Assembly (NCBI GenBank): GCA_942493045.1
Contig: OW818665.1
Coordinates: 2,666,001 to 2,730,000 of the forward strand
Origin: Teretinema sp942493045
Lineage (GTDB): Bacteria; Spirochaetota; Spirochaetia; Treponematales; Treponemataceae
Direction: 5' to 3'
Length of the DNA stretch: 64,000 nucleotides
Shown in pieces: positions 34,816-43,776 of this stretch. The notes beneath the pieces were generated by a model, which was not told the DNA's origin, did no database searches, and saw nothing but the letters and a program-made list of their open reading frames with translations. Both the position numbers and the translations under genes were made by a program. The stretch's first letter is position 1; each line of letters starts with the position of its first letter.

Positions 34816-35595
34816 CTACAACAGATAAAAAGCCGCGGATATTAGCAGATTGGCCGCGATGCACCAGGCAAAGGCGCTGCCGACGGCGCGCAGGCCGGCC
34901 TGGGGGATTTCGGTACTGGCCCGTTCCACTGAAAAACCCTGAACGGTGGCCACGATCGAAATTATCATACCGAAGATAACGCTTTTTACGAGCGATACCA
35001 GAATATCGGCTAACTGCAGGCTGGAAAGTATCTCGTTAAAGTAGTCGACGGCCGGGGTTTGGCTTAATACCTGAACGATGACGAATGAACCGGCCAGGCC
35101 GAAGATCGAAAAGTAAATATTCAACAGGAACAGTGAGATGGTGACCCCTAGAAACCGCGGCACTACAATGTGTTCGATGGGATCAACACCGACGGAGATA
35201 TAGGCCTCCACTTCATGGGAAACCACCATTCCGGCGATTTCGGTGGCTATGGCTGTTGCCGAGCGGGCGATAATAATGAAGGCCGTCAGTAGCGGGCCGA
35301 GTTCGCGGGTGATGATCATGATTAACAGGGGGTAAACCAGTTTGCCCTGCGAAAAACTGGTCAGGATGGGCAGACCCAGCAGGTTTACGGCCGCTCCTAT
35401 ACCGGCGGCCAGCAGGCTGGATATCCCTAAGGCTTCCACAAAGGTAAACAGGACCTGCATGATCAGGATTTTATAGGCGGCCTGTCCCCGATAGAAAAAA
35501 AGCGGTACCCCACGGATGGTTTTTCCGAAAAAACCGATGGTGTACACTGAGTCGCTGACTTTTTTTATGAGCGAATGACCGACCTGAGCAAGCAT
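34816..35595 (-). CDS. mlaE: MlaE-type permease
   Basis: A 259-residue inner-membrane permease with five or six helices and the family blocks GAAVNLLGLPILT, REFGPLL-like RELGPLLTAFIIIARSATAI, and DPIEHIVVPRFLG. I start at the ATG at 35595 (MLAQVGHSLIKK). The longer frame back to 35778 would encode Arg/Ala-rich repeats from the 18-bp tandem repeat and would run into the radical SAM gene. A TATACT box ends 6 nt before this ATG. Confidence 0.9.
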   Translation of the reverse strand: MLAQVGHSLIKKVSDSVYTIGFFGKTIRGVPLFFYRGQAAYKILIMQVLFTFVEALGISSLLAAGIGAAVNLLGLPILTSFSQGKLVYPLLIMIITRELGPLLTAFIIIARSATAIATEIAGMVVSHEVEAYISVGVDPIEHIVVPRFLGVTISLFLLNIYFSIFGLAGSFVIVQVLSQTPAVDYFNEILSSLQLADILVSLVKSVIFGMIISIVATVQGFSVERASTEIPQAGLRAVGSAFAWCIAANLLISAAFYLL

Positions 35596-35601
35596 GGTTA
35601 A

Positions 35602-35631
35602 AGTATACACCAATGCCGGAGAAAAGCGCAA
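35602..35631 (-). promoter_or_regulatory. Promoter of the mlaEFD operon, leaderless geometry
   Basis: On the minus strand TTGCGC (35631-35626), an 18-nt spacer and TATACT (35607-35602) precede the ATG at 35595 by 6 nt. No Shine-Dalgarno. Confidence 0.6.
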
Positions 35632-35661
35632 TGAAGCGTTGGAGAAACTGGAGCCTTGAAG

Positions 35662-35704
35662 GGCCGCGTGCCGGTTGCTGGCCGCGCGCCGGTTGCTGGC
35701 CGCG
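35662..35704. repeat. 18-bp tandem repeat, about 2.4 copies
   Basis: Unit GGCCGCGTGCCGGTTGCT at 35662-35679 is repeated at 35680-35697 with one mismatch and then partly at 35698-35704. It lies between the mlaE promoter and the radical SAM start. It probably arose by slippage; whether it has a role is unknown. Confidence 0.75.
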
Positions 35705-35731
35705 ACCCTTCGGTGGTAAGCTGGACTCCTG

Positions 35732-37972
35732 ATGATTGATTCCATATACATACTCCAGCCCCCGGTTCTGCAGCTCAACGGCCCCTATCCTTCCGGCGCC
35801 TACCTCTCGGCTTTTTTTCGCACTAAAGAGGCGCGTGCGCTGTGTCCTTCCGCCACGGTATGCTGGATCGACGTTAATAACCGCCTGTTCCGCCGGCTGT
35901 TCAGCGCCGCCGGCTTGTCGCGCCTGTTTGACCTTAGCGCTAAACGAGCCGCGACCCTGGAGGGTGAGGCGGGAATAATCGCCCGCCGTTTTTACTCTGA
36001 GCGGGAACGCTGGCAGCGCTGGATTGGCACTATCGTCTCAATTCTTTGCGGGAGCGACCGTGAATTGACACATGCCCTGATGCGCTCGCCGCAGCTGCCG
36101 CGCGGTCCGCGCCTGGAAGCCTTTCTGGCAGGACTGGACGTCGAGGGCGGACCGGATGAGGCCCGCATGCTCGCGACGGTAGCATTGGAAGATATTGCCG
36201 ACTATATTACCGCCGTCTACGACAGCGAATTCTCGCTGGTACGCTACGCCGAGTCCATCGCCGCCAGTGAGCGCAGTTTCAGCAAGATTGAAGGAGCGCT
36301 GGACCGTCCGCTCGTCCGGGATTTCTTTGAGCCCTTGATGGAAGAGCTGCTGGACGGGATCGACGCTGAACAGGGCCCGGGAACGGAGAGCCGGCCGACC
36401 GGAAAGAAGCTGTTCTGTATTTCGATACCGTTTCCGGGCTGCATGGTTCACGCTCTGGCCATGGCCAGGGCTCTGCGCCGCCGCTATGGCAGTAAGGCCC
36501 TGATCGCCTTCGGTGGCGGCTATGTAAATACCGAGCTGCGCTCCTGTGCCAGCGAGCAGCTATTTAGTTACATTGATTGCCTCGGCTTTGACCGCGGGTA
36601 CGGCGCGCTACTCTCTATACTGCAGGCTGAGAAGGCGGAGGTTTTGGAAGCTGTCCTTCCGCGCCGGCTGTTCTGTCCGGAAGAGTTCCGGGCAACCGAA
36701 GCGCGGCTGACCGCAAACCTGGTCCCCGACTATGATGATATCGATTTTTCGCTTTATCCACGCCTGGCTGACACCCATAATCCGATGCACCGGCTGTGGT
36801 CCGACGGAGCCTGGCTGAAAGCCTATCTGGCGCACGGCTGTTACTGGCACCGCTGTTCGTTTTGCGACGTATCTTTGGACTATATCCGCGCTTACAAGCC
36901 GGTGAATGTGCCGGCTCTGTTTACCGCCCTGCGCGCCCAGGCCGACCGTAGCGGCGTTCATGGCGTTCACTTCGTAGATGAAGCCGCTCCGCCCCGTGCC
37001 CTGCGCGATTTTGCCCTGGCCAATTTAGGTTTGCTTGATGGTGGCGGCGACGGTATATCGGCCGCGAGTGGGTCAGCGTCGTTTGGCGGTGGTAATCCCC
37101 CGGCCCTGCCGCTGTCCTTTTGGGGAAACATCCGCTTTGAAAAGACTTTTACCCGTGACCTGGCTGATTTGCTGGCCGCCGGTGGACTCGTCGGCGTTTC
37201 CGGCGGAATCGAGATTGCTTCGCCGGAGGGCTTTAAGGCGGTGGACAAGGGTATCGACCTGGAAAACCTGGTGGCGGTTTGCGCGGCGTTTAAGGAAGCC
37301 GGTGTGCTGGTGCACTCGTATCTGATATATGGCTACTGGAACGAGAGTGACCAGGAGGTGGTGGATTCAGCCGAGGTGATGCGTCAGCTCTTCGCCGCCG
37401 GTTTGGTGGATTCGGCCTTTTGGCACAAATTTGTGCTGACCAGGCACTCCCGGGTTTACGGGGAGTGGCAGCGGGGTCTGCATCAGCAGTTGCGGCCGGT
37501 TGAAAGCTCAGGCGATTTTGCCGACAACGACCTGCGTTTCGCCGGAGAAGAAAAATCCGCCCGGTTCAGCGCGCCGCTGGACGCCGCCCTGCAGGCCTGG
37601 ATGGCCGGAGAAAGCCTGGAAAAGCCGGTCCGTTCCTGGTTTCCGTTCAGTGTTCCGTCTCCGCGCATCGAGCGCGATCTGATTGAAAGCTATATTGCCC
37701 GGTACGAATCCGCCCGTGACCGGGACTGGCGCTTTCCCTGCGAGAGCGCGGCTTCTTATTACTGGGCGGCTAGCTTGCCGGTGCGGGACGGTTCTGACTT
37801 GGTATGGTGGCACAGGGGCGAAGAGGTGCGTTTGGCGGTAAACAGCGGCGCGGCTAAAAAAATGATGGGCCTGTTCTCCGGAGAAAGCACTCTCTTTCCG
37901 GGTAGCGCTTTAGCCTGGTTGGACGCGGAGTTGTTCCGCGCCCTGCGCGCTAACGGTCTGGTTCGAGTATGA
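35732..37972 (+). CDS. Radical SAM protein with N-terminal B12-binding-like region
   Basis: A 746-residue protein. The N-terminal half has a cobalamin-binding-like arrangement (YILQPPVLQLNGPYPSGAYL; FCISIPFPGCMVHALAMARAL; ALIAFGGGYVN). The radical SAM cluster reads GCYWHRCSFCDVS, a Cx4Cx2C spacing rather than Cx3Cx2C; I know this spacing from some B12-binding radical SAM families. SGGIEIASPEGFKAVDKG and SYLIYGYW fit the barrel. The reaction is unknown. Its last 23 bp overlap the convergent omptin gene. A weak TTGCTG-18-TAAGCT promoter may precede the ATG. Confidence 0.82.
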   Translation: MIDSIYILQPPVLQLNGPYPSGAYLSAFFRTKEARALCPSATVCWIDVNNRLFRRLFSAAGLSRLFDLSAKRAATLEGEAGIIARRFYSERERWQRWIGTIVSILCGSDRELTHALMRSPQLPRGPRLEAFLAGLDVEGGPDEARMLATVALEDIADYITAVYDSEFSLVRYAESIAASERSFSKIEGALDRPLVRDFFEPLMEELLDGIDAEQGPGTESRPTGKKLFCISIPFPGCMVHALAMARALRRRYGSKALIAFGGGYVNTELRSCASEQLFSYIDCLGFDRGYGALLSILQAEKAEVLEAVLPRRLFCPEEFRATEARLTANLVPDYDDIDFSLYPRLADTHNPMHRLWSDGAWLKAYLAHGCYWHRCSFCDVSLDYIRAYKPVNVPALFTALRAQADRSGVHGVHFVDEAAPPRALRDFALANLGLLDGGGDGISAASGSASFGGGNPPALPLSFWGNIRFEKTFTRDLADLLAAGGLVGVSGGIEIASPEGFKAVDKGIDLENLVAVCAAFKEAGVLVHSYLIYGYWNESDQEVVDSAEVMRQLFAAGLVDSAFWHKFVLTRHSRVYGEWQRGLHQQLRPVESSGDFADNDLRFAGEEKSARFSAPLDAALQAWMAGESLEKPVRSWFPFSVPSPRIERDLIESYIARYESARDRDWRFPCESAASYYWAASLPVRDGSDLVWWHRGEEVRLAVNSGAAKKMMGLFSGESTLFPGSALAWLDAELFRALRANGLVRV

Positions 37973-38951
37973 GGCCCATGCCCAGACGAACGTTCAGCGC
38001 CTGGTAGCTGAGTCCCGCTCCGTCGACTGTCGGCCCGAATAAGGTTTCAGAAGGCGGATAGCGCAGATAGGTATCTCCGGGGCGTCCGCCGATATACTGC
38101 CAGTCAACTTCGCCGAAGAAACGCAAGGCCGAGGCGGTGCGCCACTCGGCTTGAACTGACGGCCTGAAAAAAATCAAGCCTTCGAAGGAATCCAGATACT
38201 CCGTGCCGGTGAGCAGGTGACTGTCGGTGGCCAGGGCGGTGACCAATGGCGAGAAAGCCAGGGAGGCCTGCGCGGAAAAGCGCGCTGACAGCTGGGCTTC
38301 GGCCGTGACGCTGAGCAACGGGATAATAAATTCCTGAGAATAGCCGATGACCGGGCCGAAAACTTCAACCTTTGTCGTATTTTCCGACCAGGGAGTGTAG
38401 TCTCCGGCGCTTTGACTGCCGGGCATGTCTTCATACTGATAGTAGCCGTCGCTGGCCAGCCATTTTACATAGTGATAGCGGATTCCGGCCGAGGGAATCA
38501 ATCGAACGGCGCGGTCCGCGCCCAGCAGATCCGGGAAGGCGAAAGTCCAGCCGGCGCGGATTTCAGCTTCATGGGCGGTTTTCAGGGAATTGTTGTGCAG
38601 CGACAAATGGGTGCGCTCGTCTCCAATGGGCTGATTCAGGAAGTCTTCATCGCTCATCAGGCCGCAATAACCCGAAAACGCGCCGGCCAGGGTAACTGAT
38701 ACATACAATCCCCTTCGGCTAGTAGTGATAACTTCCATTCCGAAGGTCATCACCGGCTCTGTCGGCCAGATCAGGCGGCTGAGCAGTTGCTCCTCGGCGG
38801 CGTCATGCCAGACCAGCTCCCGGGCTTCTCCGTAAACAAAGCCGGACCAGGCGCCGAAATGAATCGTCGGCTGTTCGGCGTGACCGGCAGCGGTGAGTAA
38901 CGCCGACAGGCAGAACAGGATGGTCAGCGCGGTATGCTGTTTTCTTGTCAG
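37950..38951 (-). CDS. Omptin-family outer-membrane protease, probable CTG start
   Basis: The frame has no ATG, GTG or TTG upstream of 38753 in its open region, yet it stays open with a good signal peptide (TRKQHTALTILFCLSALLTAAGHA). A CTG at 38951-38949 sits 7 nt after a perfect GGAGGA (38964-38959), so I take it as the start, giving 333 residues. The GTG at 38753 would delete the signal and the first barrel strands. Omptins are ten-stranded barrel proteases. The Asp pair is seen in SDEDF and the Asp-His pair in TDSHLL; WHD and FGEVDWQY also fit the family. The substrate is unknown. The 3' end overlaps the radical SAM gene by 23 bp. Confidence 0.78.
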   Translation of the reverse strand: MTRKQHTALTILFCLSALLTAAGHAEQPTIHFGAWSGFVYGEARELVWHDAAEEQLLSRLIWPTEPVMTFGMEVITTSRRGLYVSVTLAGAFSGYCGLMSDEDFLNQPIGDERTHLSLHNNSLKTAHEAEIRAGWTFAFPDLLGADRAVRLIPSAGIRYHYVKWLASDGYYQYEDMPGSQSAGDYTPWSENTTKVEVFGPVIGYSQEFIIPLLSVTAEAQLSARFSAQASLAFSPLVTALATDSHLLTGTEYLDSFEGLIFFRPSVQAEWRTASALRFFGEVDWQYIGGRPGDTYLRYPPSETLFGPTVDGAGLSYQALNVRLGMGLILEPDR

Positions 38952-38958
38952 GGGCTTA

Positions 38959-38964
38959 TCCTCC
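38959..38964 (-). promoter_or_regulatory. Shine-Dalgarno GGAGGA fixing a CTG start
   Basis: The site lies 7 nt upstream of the CTG at 38951 on the minus strand, ideal spacing. It is the main evidence for the non-standard start of the omptin gene. Confidence 0.65.
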
Positions 38965-38995
38965 GCGGCGTTATGCCAAGATGAACGGTTTTTTA

Positions 38996-39025
38996 TTGCC
39001 GACCGGGCCTTTTCGTAAGTACATT
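38996..39025 (+). promoter_or_regulatory. Probable htpG promoter
   Basis: TTGCCG (38996-39001), an 18-nt spacer and TACATT (39020-39025). The leader is about 34 nt and contains GGGAGAA before the ATG at 39066. I see no CIRCE element. Confidence 0.5.
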
Positions 39026-39065
39026 ACAGTACAAACAATTTATCACATCAGGGAGAATACCTGCA

Positions 39066-40982
39066 ATGGCAACGTATCAATTTCAGACCGAAGTAAATCA
39101 ACTGCTGACCCTCATCATCCACTCGCTGTATTCCAACAAGGAAATATTCCTGCGCGAGATCGTCTCCAATGCCTCCGACGCCCTGGACAAGCTCAAGTAC
39201 CTGAACCTGTCCGACGAGGCTTACAAACAGGTGGTATTCGCGCCACGGGTCGATATTACCTTCGATGAGCCCAAGAAACTGCTGATTGTCCGCGATACCG
39301 GTATCGGTATGGATGATCAGGACATTATCAGCAACCTGGGCACTATCGCCCGTTCCGGCACCAAGGCCTTTATCGAGCAACTGGCCAGCGAGGCCAAGAA
39401 AGATTCCAATCTGATCGGACAGTTCGGCGTCGGTTTTTATTCGGCTTTCATGGTAGCGGATAAAATCGAGGTGGTTTCTAAAAAAGCCGCCGGTTCAAAA
39501 GTCTGGAAGTGGACTTCCGACGGTAAGGGCGCCTATGAGCTCGAGGAAACCGATGATACCGCCTTCCCGCTGATCGAAGGCGTGGGCGAGGGCAGTCATG
39601 GTACCTGCGTCACCATGTATCTGACCGACGAGAGCAAGGAATTCGGCACCCGCTGGAAGATCGAAGAAATCGTAAAACGCTATTCCGATCACATCGCCTT
39701 CCCGATTTACCTGCACTATACCAATAAAGACTATGACGATAAGGGCAAGGAAACCGGCTCTTCGCCGACCGTGGATCAGATCAACGACGCCACCGCCATC
39801 TGGCAGAAGTCCAAGAGCGATCTGAAGGAAGAGGACTACAAAAGCTTTTACCGCTCCCTGTCCCACGATTCCGAAGATCCGCTGCTGTATGTGCATACCA
39901 AGGCTGAAGGCACTCAGGAATATACGACGCTGTTCTATATTCCCGGCAAGGCCCCCTTCGACCTTTTTAACGCCGACTACAAACCGGGCGTAAAGCTCTT
40001 CGTTAAGCGCGTCTTCATCACCGACGACGACAAGGAGCTGCTGCCGGTCTACCTGCGCTTTGTGCGCGGCGTGATCGACAGTGAAGACCTGCCCCTGAAC
40101 GTCAGCCGCGAGATTCTGCAGCAAAACCGCATTCTTACCAATATCCGCACCTCTTCCGTCAAGAAACTGCTCGGCGAATTCCGCAAGCTCTCCGAAAGCG
40201 ACAAGGACAAGTACAGCCTGTTTATCAGCGAGTTTAACCGCCCGCTGAAGGAAGGACTGTACGGCGACTACGCCAACCGCGAGGAACTGTCCGAGCTGGT
40301 GCGCTTTAAGACCACGGCATCCGATGATGTCGCCGGTAAGTGGACCGGTTTCGCCGATTACGTGTCGCGCATGAAAGACGGCCAGAAGGCCATCTACTAT
40401 ATTACCGGCGGCGACGAAAAGACACTGCGCCAGTCCCCGCATCTGGAAGCCTACCGGGCCAAGGGTATTGAAGTGCTGATCATGGGCGACGAGATTGACG
40501 ATATCGTTATTCCCTCGCTCGGTAAGTACAAGGAATGGGACCTCAAGGCCGCCAACCGCGCCGGCTCCGACGAAGAGCTTTCCGGCGATGACGATAAGAA
40601 AGCCATCGAGGAAAAGGAAAAAGACTTTAAGCCAATCGTGGAAAAGATTAAGGCTGCCCTCGGCGAGCGCGTCAAGGACGTGCGTCTTTCCAAGCGACTG
40701 TCGGACTCTCCGGCTTGTATCGTGGTGGACGAAAACGACCCCAGTTTGCAGATGGAGCGCATGATGAAGGCCATGGGTCAGGCCGGCATGAGCGACCTCA
40801 AGCCGATCCTGGAAATCAACCCCGATCACGCCCTGCTCAAGCGCCTGCGCGATTCGACTGATGAGTCCTTTATCGCCGATATGTCCGCTATCCTGCTGGA
40901 TCAGGCCCTGCTGGTTGAAGGCAGCGACCTGAAGGATCCGGCGGAGTTCGTCAAGAAGATGAACCGGTTGCTGGCGCGCTAA
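39066..40982 (+). CDS. htpG: Hsp90-family chaperone
   Basis: A 638-residue ATP-dependent chaperone. The GHKL ATPase domain has FLREIVSNASDALDK, RDTGIGMD, LGTIARSGTKAF and IGQFGVGFYSAFMVAD. The middle domain shows FFIPG-like LFYIPGKAPFDLF and LPLNVSREILQQN with the catalytic Arg. The C-terminal dimer domain ends FVKKMNRLLAR. The length is typical (E. coli 624). GGGAGAA precedes the ATG, and the terminator at 41015-41046 follows. Confidence 0.98.
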   Translation: MATYQFQTEVNQLLTLIIHSLYSNKEIFLREIVSNASDALDKLKYLNLSDEAYKQVVFAPRVDITFDEPKKLLIVRDTGIGMDDQDIISNLGTIARSGTKAFIEQLASEAKKDSNLIGQFGVGFYSAFMVADKIEVVSKKAAGSKVWKWTSDGKGAYELEETDDTAFPLIEGVGEGSHGTCVTMYLTDESKEFGTRWKIEEIVKRYSDHIAFPIYLHYTNKDYDDKGKETGSSPTVDQINDATAIWQKSKSDLKEEDYKSFYRSLSHDSEDPLLYVHTKAEGTQEYTTLFYIPGKAPFDLFNADYKPGVKLFVKRVFITDDDKELLPVYLRFVRGVIDSEDLPLNVSREILQQNRILTNIRTSSVKKLLGEFRKLSESDKDKYSLFISEFNRPLKEGLYGDYANREELSELVRFKTTASDDVAGKWTGFADYVSRMKDGQKAIYYITGGDEKTLRQSPHLEAYRAKGIEVLIMGDEIDDIVIPSLGKYKEWDLKAANRAGSDEELSGDDDKKAIEEKEKDFKPIVEKIKAALGERVKDVRLSKRLSDSPACIVVDENDPSLQMERMMKAMGQAGMSDLKPILEINPDHALLKRLRDSTDESFIADMSAILLDQALLVEGSDLKDPAEFVKKMNRLLAR

Positions 40983-41014
40983 GCCGCTCCGCTACAAACG
41001 TACGTTTTTTTAAA

Positions 41015-41046
41015 GGCCGGGCGGCAGTTGAAGCCCGGCTTTTTTT
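41015..41046 (+). terminator. htpG rho-independent terminator
   Basis: GCCGGGC (41016-41022) pairs with GCCCGGC (41033-41039), a 10-nt loop, then seven T (41040-41046). Confidence 0.85.
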
Positions 41047-41100
41047 GTCTGGACGGGGCGGAACTATCGGTCTATGATAGCTCTGGTAAGGGGAGGAATC

Positions 41101-42195
41101 ATGAAAAAAATAAATTTAAAATCCGCTGATGGTCGGCGACTGTTCAGTTTTTGGGCAAAGACGCTGACGGGCCTGCTTTTGCTTTCCCTGGCGCTGCCTC
41201 TGTTCGCTCAGGAAACTGCCCCGCCGGCCGAAAACCCGCCGCTGCTTTTTAAGGATCGCGAGGGTGACTTTGTGATGTACCGGGTGGACAGTTTTGCCAA
41301 TACCGCCTATGTCGGCCTGTGCGCGCTCGGCGGGAACGAACTGCTGCTGCGCCTGTATGTTCCCGCGACAAAAACCGAGGTATTGCTCTCGCAGACTTTT
41401 TATTATGAGACTGAGGCCTCCGGCCGGACGCAGGTTGATCCCGGAGCCCTGCGCCTGTACCGCGGCGACTTTACCGCCACGGAGGAGAGCCGCCGTTTTT
41501 TACCCTTGGTGTATAATCTGATGAATGTCAGCCTCTCGCAGCGCACCCGTTTTGACAGGGAGCCGTCCTTCTCTTTTGCCCTGGATGCCGCCCGTCCGGA
41601 AGACGAAGTATATCTGTTTGAATACTGGCTGCCGGTGCTTGGTCTGGCCGGCGTGGCCTATCAGAGCGGCGGCAATATCAGCATGGTAACGGCCGGCGCG
41701 GTTTCCTCGATGGAAGACCAGGCCTTTTTTGGCTTTACCGGCGAACTGGAGCCGCTCAGCGGTCCTGAAGTAAAAATTACTCCGACGGCCGTCTCCACGG
41801 TGAAAGCCGGCAGCTTCGAGGTGCTGCTGGATACCAACTGGGAAACCACGGACAATCTGGTGTGGCGGATCAAAAAAAGCACCGTGCAGGATGCCTATTT
41901 CATGGTTGAGGATCTGGATTTAAACCAGCTCGGCGAGCTTGACGCCTTTGACATGATCCGCTTCATTCTGCTGTACAGTGAGGGGTCCCTGCTGATGCCG
42001 GACGTCCGGATCTTTAATTACGACGGTATTCCGGCCCTTTTCTACCGGGTCTATGATCTTGAAACACGGCAGATTACGGTGCAGTTTAAACTCTTTGTAG
42101 CCTATGAGAATAACTGGCTTTCAATAGTCAGCCTGGGAGCCTTTGAGTCGGTCTACAACGCTAATAAAGAGTATTTTGACAATATCCTGTTTTAA
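41101..42195 (+). CDS. Exported protein of unknown function
   Basis: The ATG at 41101 follows GGGGAGG and gives 364 residues with a signal peptide (hydrophobic LTGLLLLSLALPLFAQ, cut near AQE). The longer frame from 41074 starts inside a TATGAT -10-like box. The mature part looks beta-rich and I recognise no motif. It sits alone between the htpG terminator and the convergent nadB. No functional guess is justified. Confidence 0.72.
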   Translation: MKKINLKSADGRRLFSFWAKTLTGLLLLSLALPLFAQETAPPAENPPLLFKDREGDFVMYRVDSFANTAYVGLCALGGNELLLRLYVPATKTEVLLSQTFYYETEASGRTQVDPGALRLYRGDFTATEESRRFLPLVYNLMNVSLSQRTRFDREPSFSFALDAARPEDEVYLFEYWLPVLGLAGVAYQSGGNISMVTAGAVSSMEDQAFFGFTGELEPLSGPEVKITPTAVSTVKAGSFEVLLDTNWETTDNLVWRIKKSTVQDAYFMVEDLDLNQLGELDAFDMIRFILLYSEGSLLMPDVRIFNYDGIPALFYRVYDLETRQITVQFKLFVAYENNWLSIVSLGAFESVYNANKEYFDNILF

Positions 42196-42210
42196 TGCTT
42201 CCGAGGTATT

Positions 42211-43776
42211 TTAATCCCGCCGGAAGTGGCAACCGATTGAGCGCTCGTTGTGAATGGCGGCGCTGACTACCAGTTGGGCCGTAACCACGCCGTTGCGCAG
42301 CTCGATAATATCGCGGTCCAGCACCGCTTCCCGGTAAAAGCGGGTAATGCGGTGGGCGTGATAATTCAGGTCGGCCTGAGCCCGCTCCAGACCCTTGCGG
42401 GTGCGGATAATGCCGGCGTGATTCCACATCGTCATTTTAATTACGTTCCAATCCTGATAGATCAGCGGTGCCTCAAAGCGTTCGGCGGTGGCCGGCGACT
42501 GCCAGTCCGGTATATGCTCCAGGCGCTGACTTTCCGCGCGGCGGCCGTTGGCGGCGATATCCAATGCCGCTTCCCGGCCCCAGTACAATCCTTCCAGCAG
42601 AGAGGTGGAGGCCAGGCGGTTGGCGCCGTGCAGGCCGGTACAGGCGACTTCGCCGCAGGCATACAGTCCCTGCAATGAGGTCCGGCCACGCAGGTCGGCC
42701 TTGATGCCGCCGCAGAAGTAATGCGCCGCCGGGATGATCGGAATCGGTTCGACGGTGATGTCGATACCGCCGGAGAGGCAGGTTTTATAGATGCTTGAAA
42801 AACGTTCGGTGATGGGGGTTTTCCCCTTATAGTGGCTGGCCAGATCCAGCAGCATATATTCGCAACCCTGGGCGGCCATTTCGTCGTAGATAGCCCTGGT
42901 AACCACGTCGCGCGGAGCCAGTTCGGCCATCGACGAATAGCGGTGCATGAAGGGTTTTCCCTCGCGGTCAATCAGCTTGGCTCCTTCGCCGCGCAGCGAC
43001 TCGGAAATGAGGAAGCGCTTGATATCCTTGTTGAACAGGGCCGTCGGATGAAACTGCATGAATTCGGCGTTGATGATATCGGCGCCGGCCCGGGAAGCCA
43101 TGGAAATGCCGTCGCCGGTAGCCGCCGGAGGATTGGTGGTAAACTGGTAGATGTTGCCGATGCCGCCGCAGGCCAGAATCACTGTGCCGGCGAAAAAGGT
43201 GTGCACCTCTCCGGTATCGTTCTGCAGAACATACAAACCTTGCACCTCACGGGCGCGGTAGAGTTCGCGCGGATCGCGGGAATGATGGTTGTTAGTGATC
43301 AGGTCAACGGCGGTGTGGCCGCCGCGGATGACCGCGCCGCTTTTTTCAGCCAGGGCGATCAGGGCGGACTGGATGGTGTCTCCGGTGTGATCCTCAAAAT
43401 GCAGGATGCGCCGTTCGGAGTGGGCGGCTTCTTCGGTATAGTCCAGCTCGCCCGAAGCGGAGCGGCTGAACCGCACGCCGGCCCGGTTAATTAGAAAATC
43501 GAAAACCAGACCGGGAGCCTCGCCGGCGAACCGGGCGACCGCCTCCGGGGAGTTGTAGTTGCAGCCGGCTTCCAATATATCTTTTTCCAGGCTGGATGCC
43601 GTGTCTCCTTCTCTGGCGGCGATGATTCCGCCCTGGGCGTAATTGGTGTTGGTTTCCTCAATCCGCTCTTCCTTGGTTACTACCAGCACGGACAGCCCGG
43701 CATCGCGGCAATGGACCGCCGCGGTTAAGCCGGCGATTCCGGAGCCGACGACGATAACGTCAAAGTACTCGCGCAT
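42211..43776 (-). CDS. nadB: L-aspartate oxidase
   Basis: NadB oxidises L-aspartate to iminoaspartate, the first step of de novo NAD synthesis. The FAD-binding motif VVGSGIAGLTAA is at the N-terminus. TNTNYAQGGI, QFHPTALF, and CGEVACTGLHGANRLAS with SLLEGLYWG follow. The start is the ATG at 43776 (521 residues), sharing one base with the nadA stop (TGATG). The much longer frame from 44262 is only an open extension across nadA. It is the last gene of ecfS-nadC-nadA-nadB. Confidence 0.95.
   Translation of the reverse strand: MREYFDVIVVGSGIAGLTAAVHCRDAGLSVLVVTKEERIEETNTNYAQGGIIAAREGDTASSLEKDILEAGCNYNSPEAVARFAGEAPGLVFDFLINRAGVRFSRSASGELDYTEEAAHSERRILHFEDHTGDTIQSALIALAEKSGAVIRGGHTAVDLITNNHHSRDPRELYRAREVQGLYVLQNDTGEVHTFFAGTVILACGGIGNIYQFTTNPPAATGDGISMASRAGADIINAEFMQFHPTALFNKDIKRFLISESLRGEGAKLIDREGKPFMHRYSSMAELAPRDVVTRAIYDEMAAQGCEYMLLDLASHYKGKTPITERFSSIYKTCLSGGIDITVEPIPIIPAAHYFCGGIKADLRGRTSLQGLYACGEVACTGLHGANRLASTSLLEGLYWGREAALDIAANGRRAESQRLEHIPDWQSPATAERFEAPLIYQDWNVIKMTMWNHAGIIRTRKGLERAQADLNYHAHRITRFYREAVLDRDIIELRNGVVTAQLVVSAAIHNERSIGCHFRRD

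Noticed and set aside
35596..35778. N-terminal extension of mlaE
   Set aside because: It encodes repeat-derived Arg/Ala stretches and crosses the promoter.
38002..38753. Omptin gene starting at GTG 38753
   Set aside because: It would remove the signal peptide and first strands, which are encoded in frame upstream.
39026..39065. CIRCE or other heat-shock operator before htpG
   Set aside because: The TTAGCACTC/GAGTGCTAA inverted repeat is not present.
39495..40829. Long open frame antisense to htpG (444 codons)
   Set aside because: It mirrors htpG codon structure, has no ribosome-binding site or family motif, and htpG is certain.
42196..42225. Terminator between the exported protein gene and nadB
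   Set aside because: CTTCCG/CGGAAG arms can pair, but the loop is large and no clear T tract is present.
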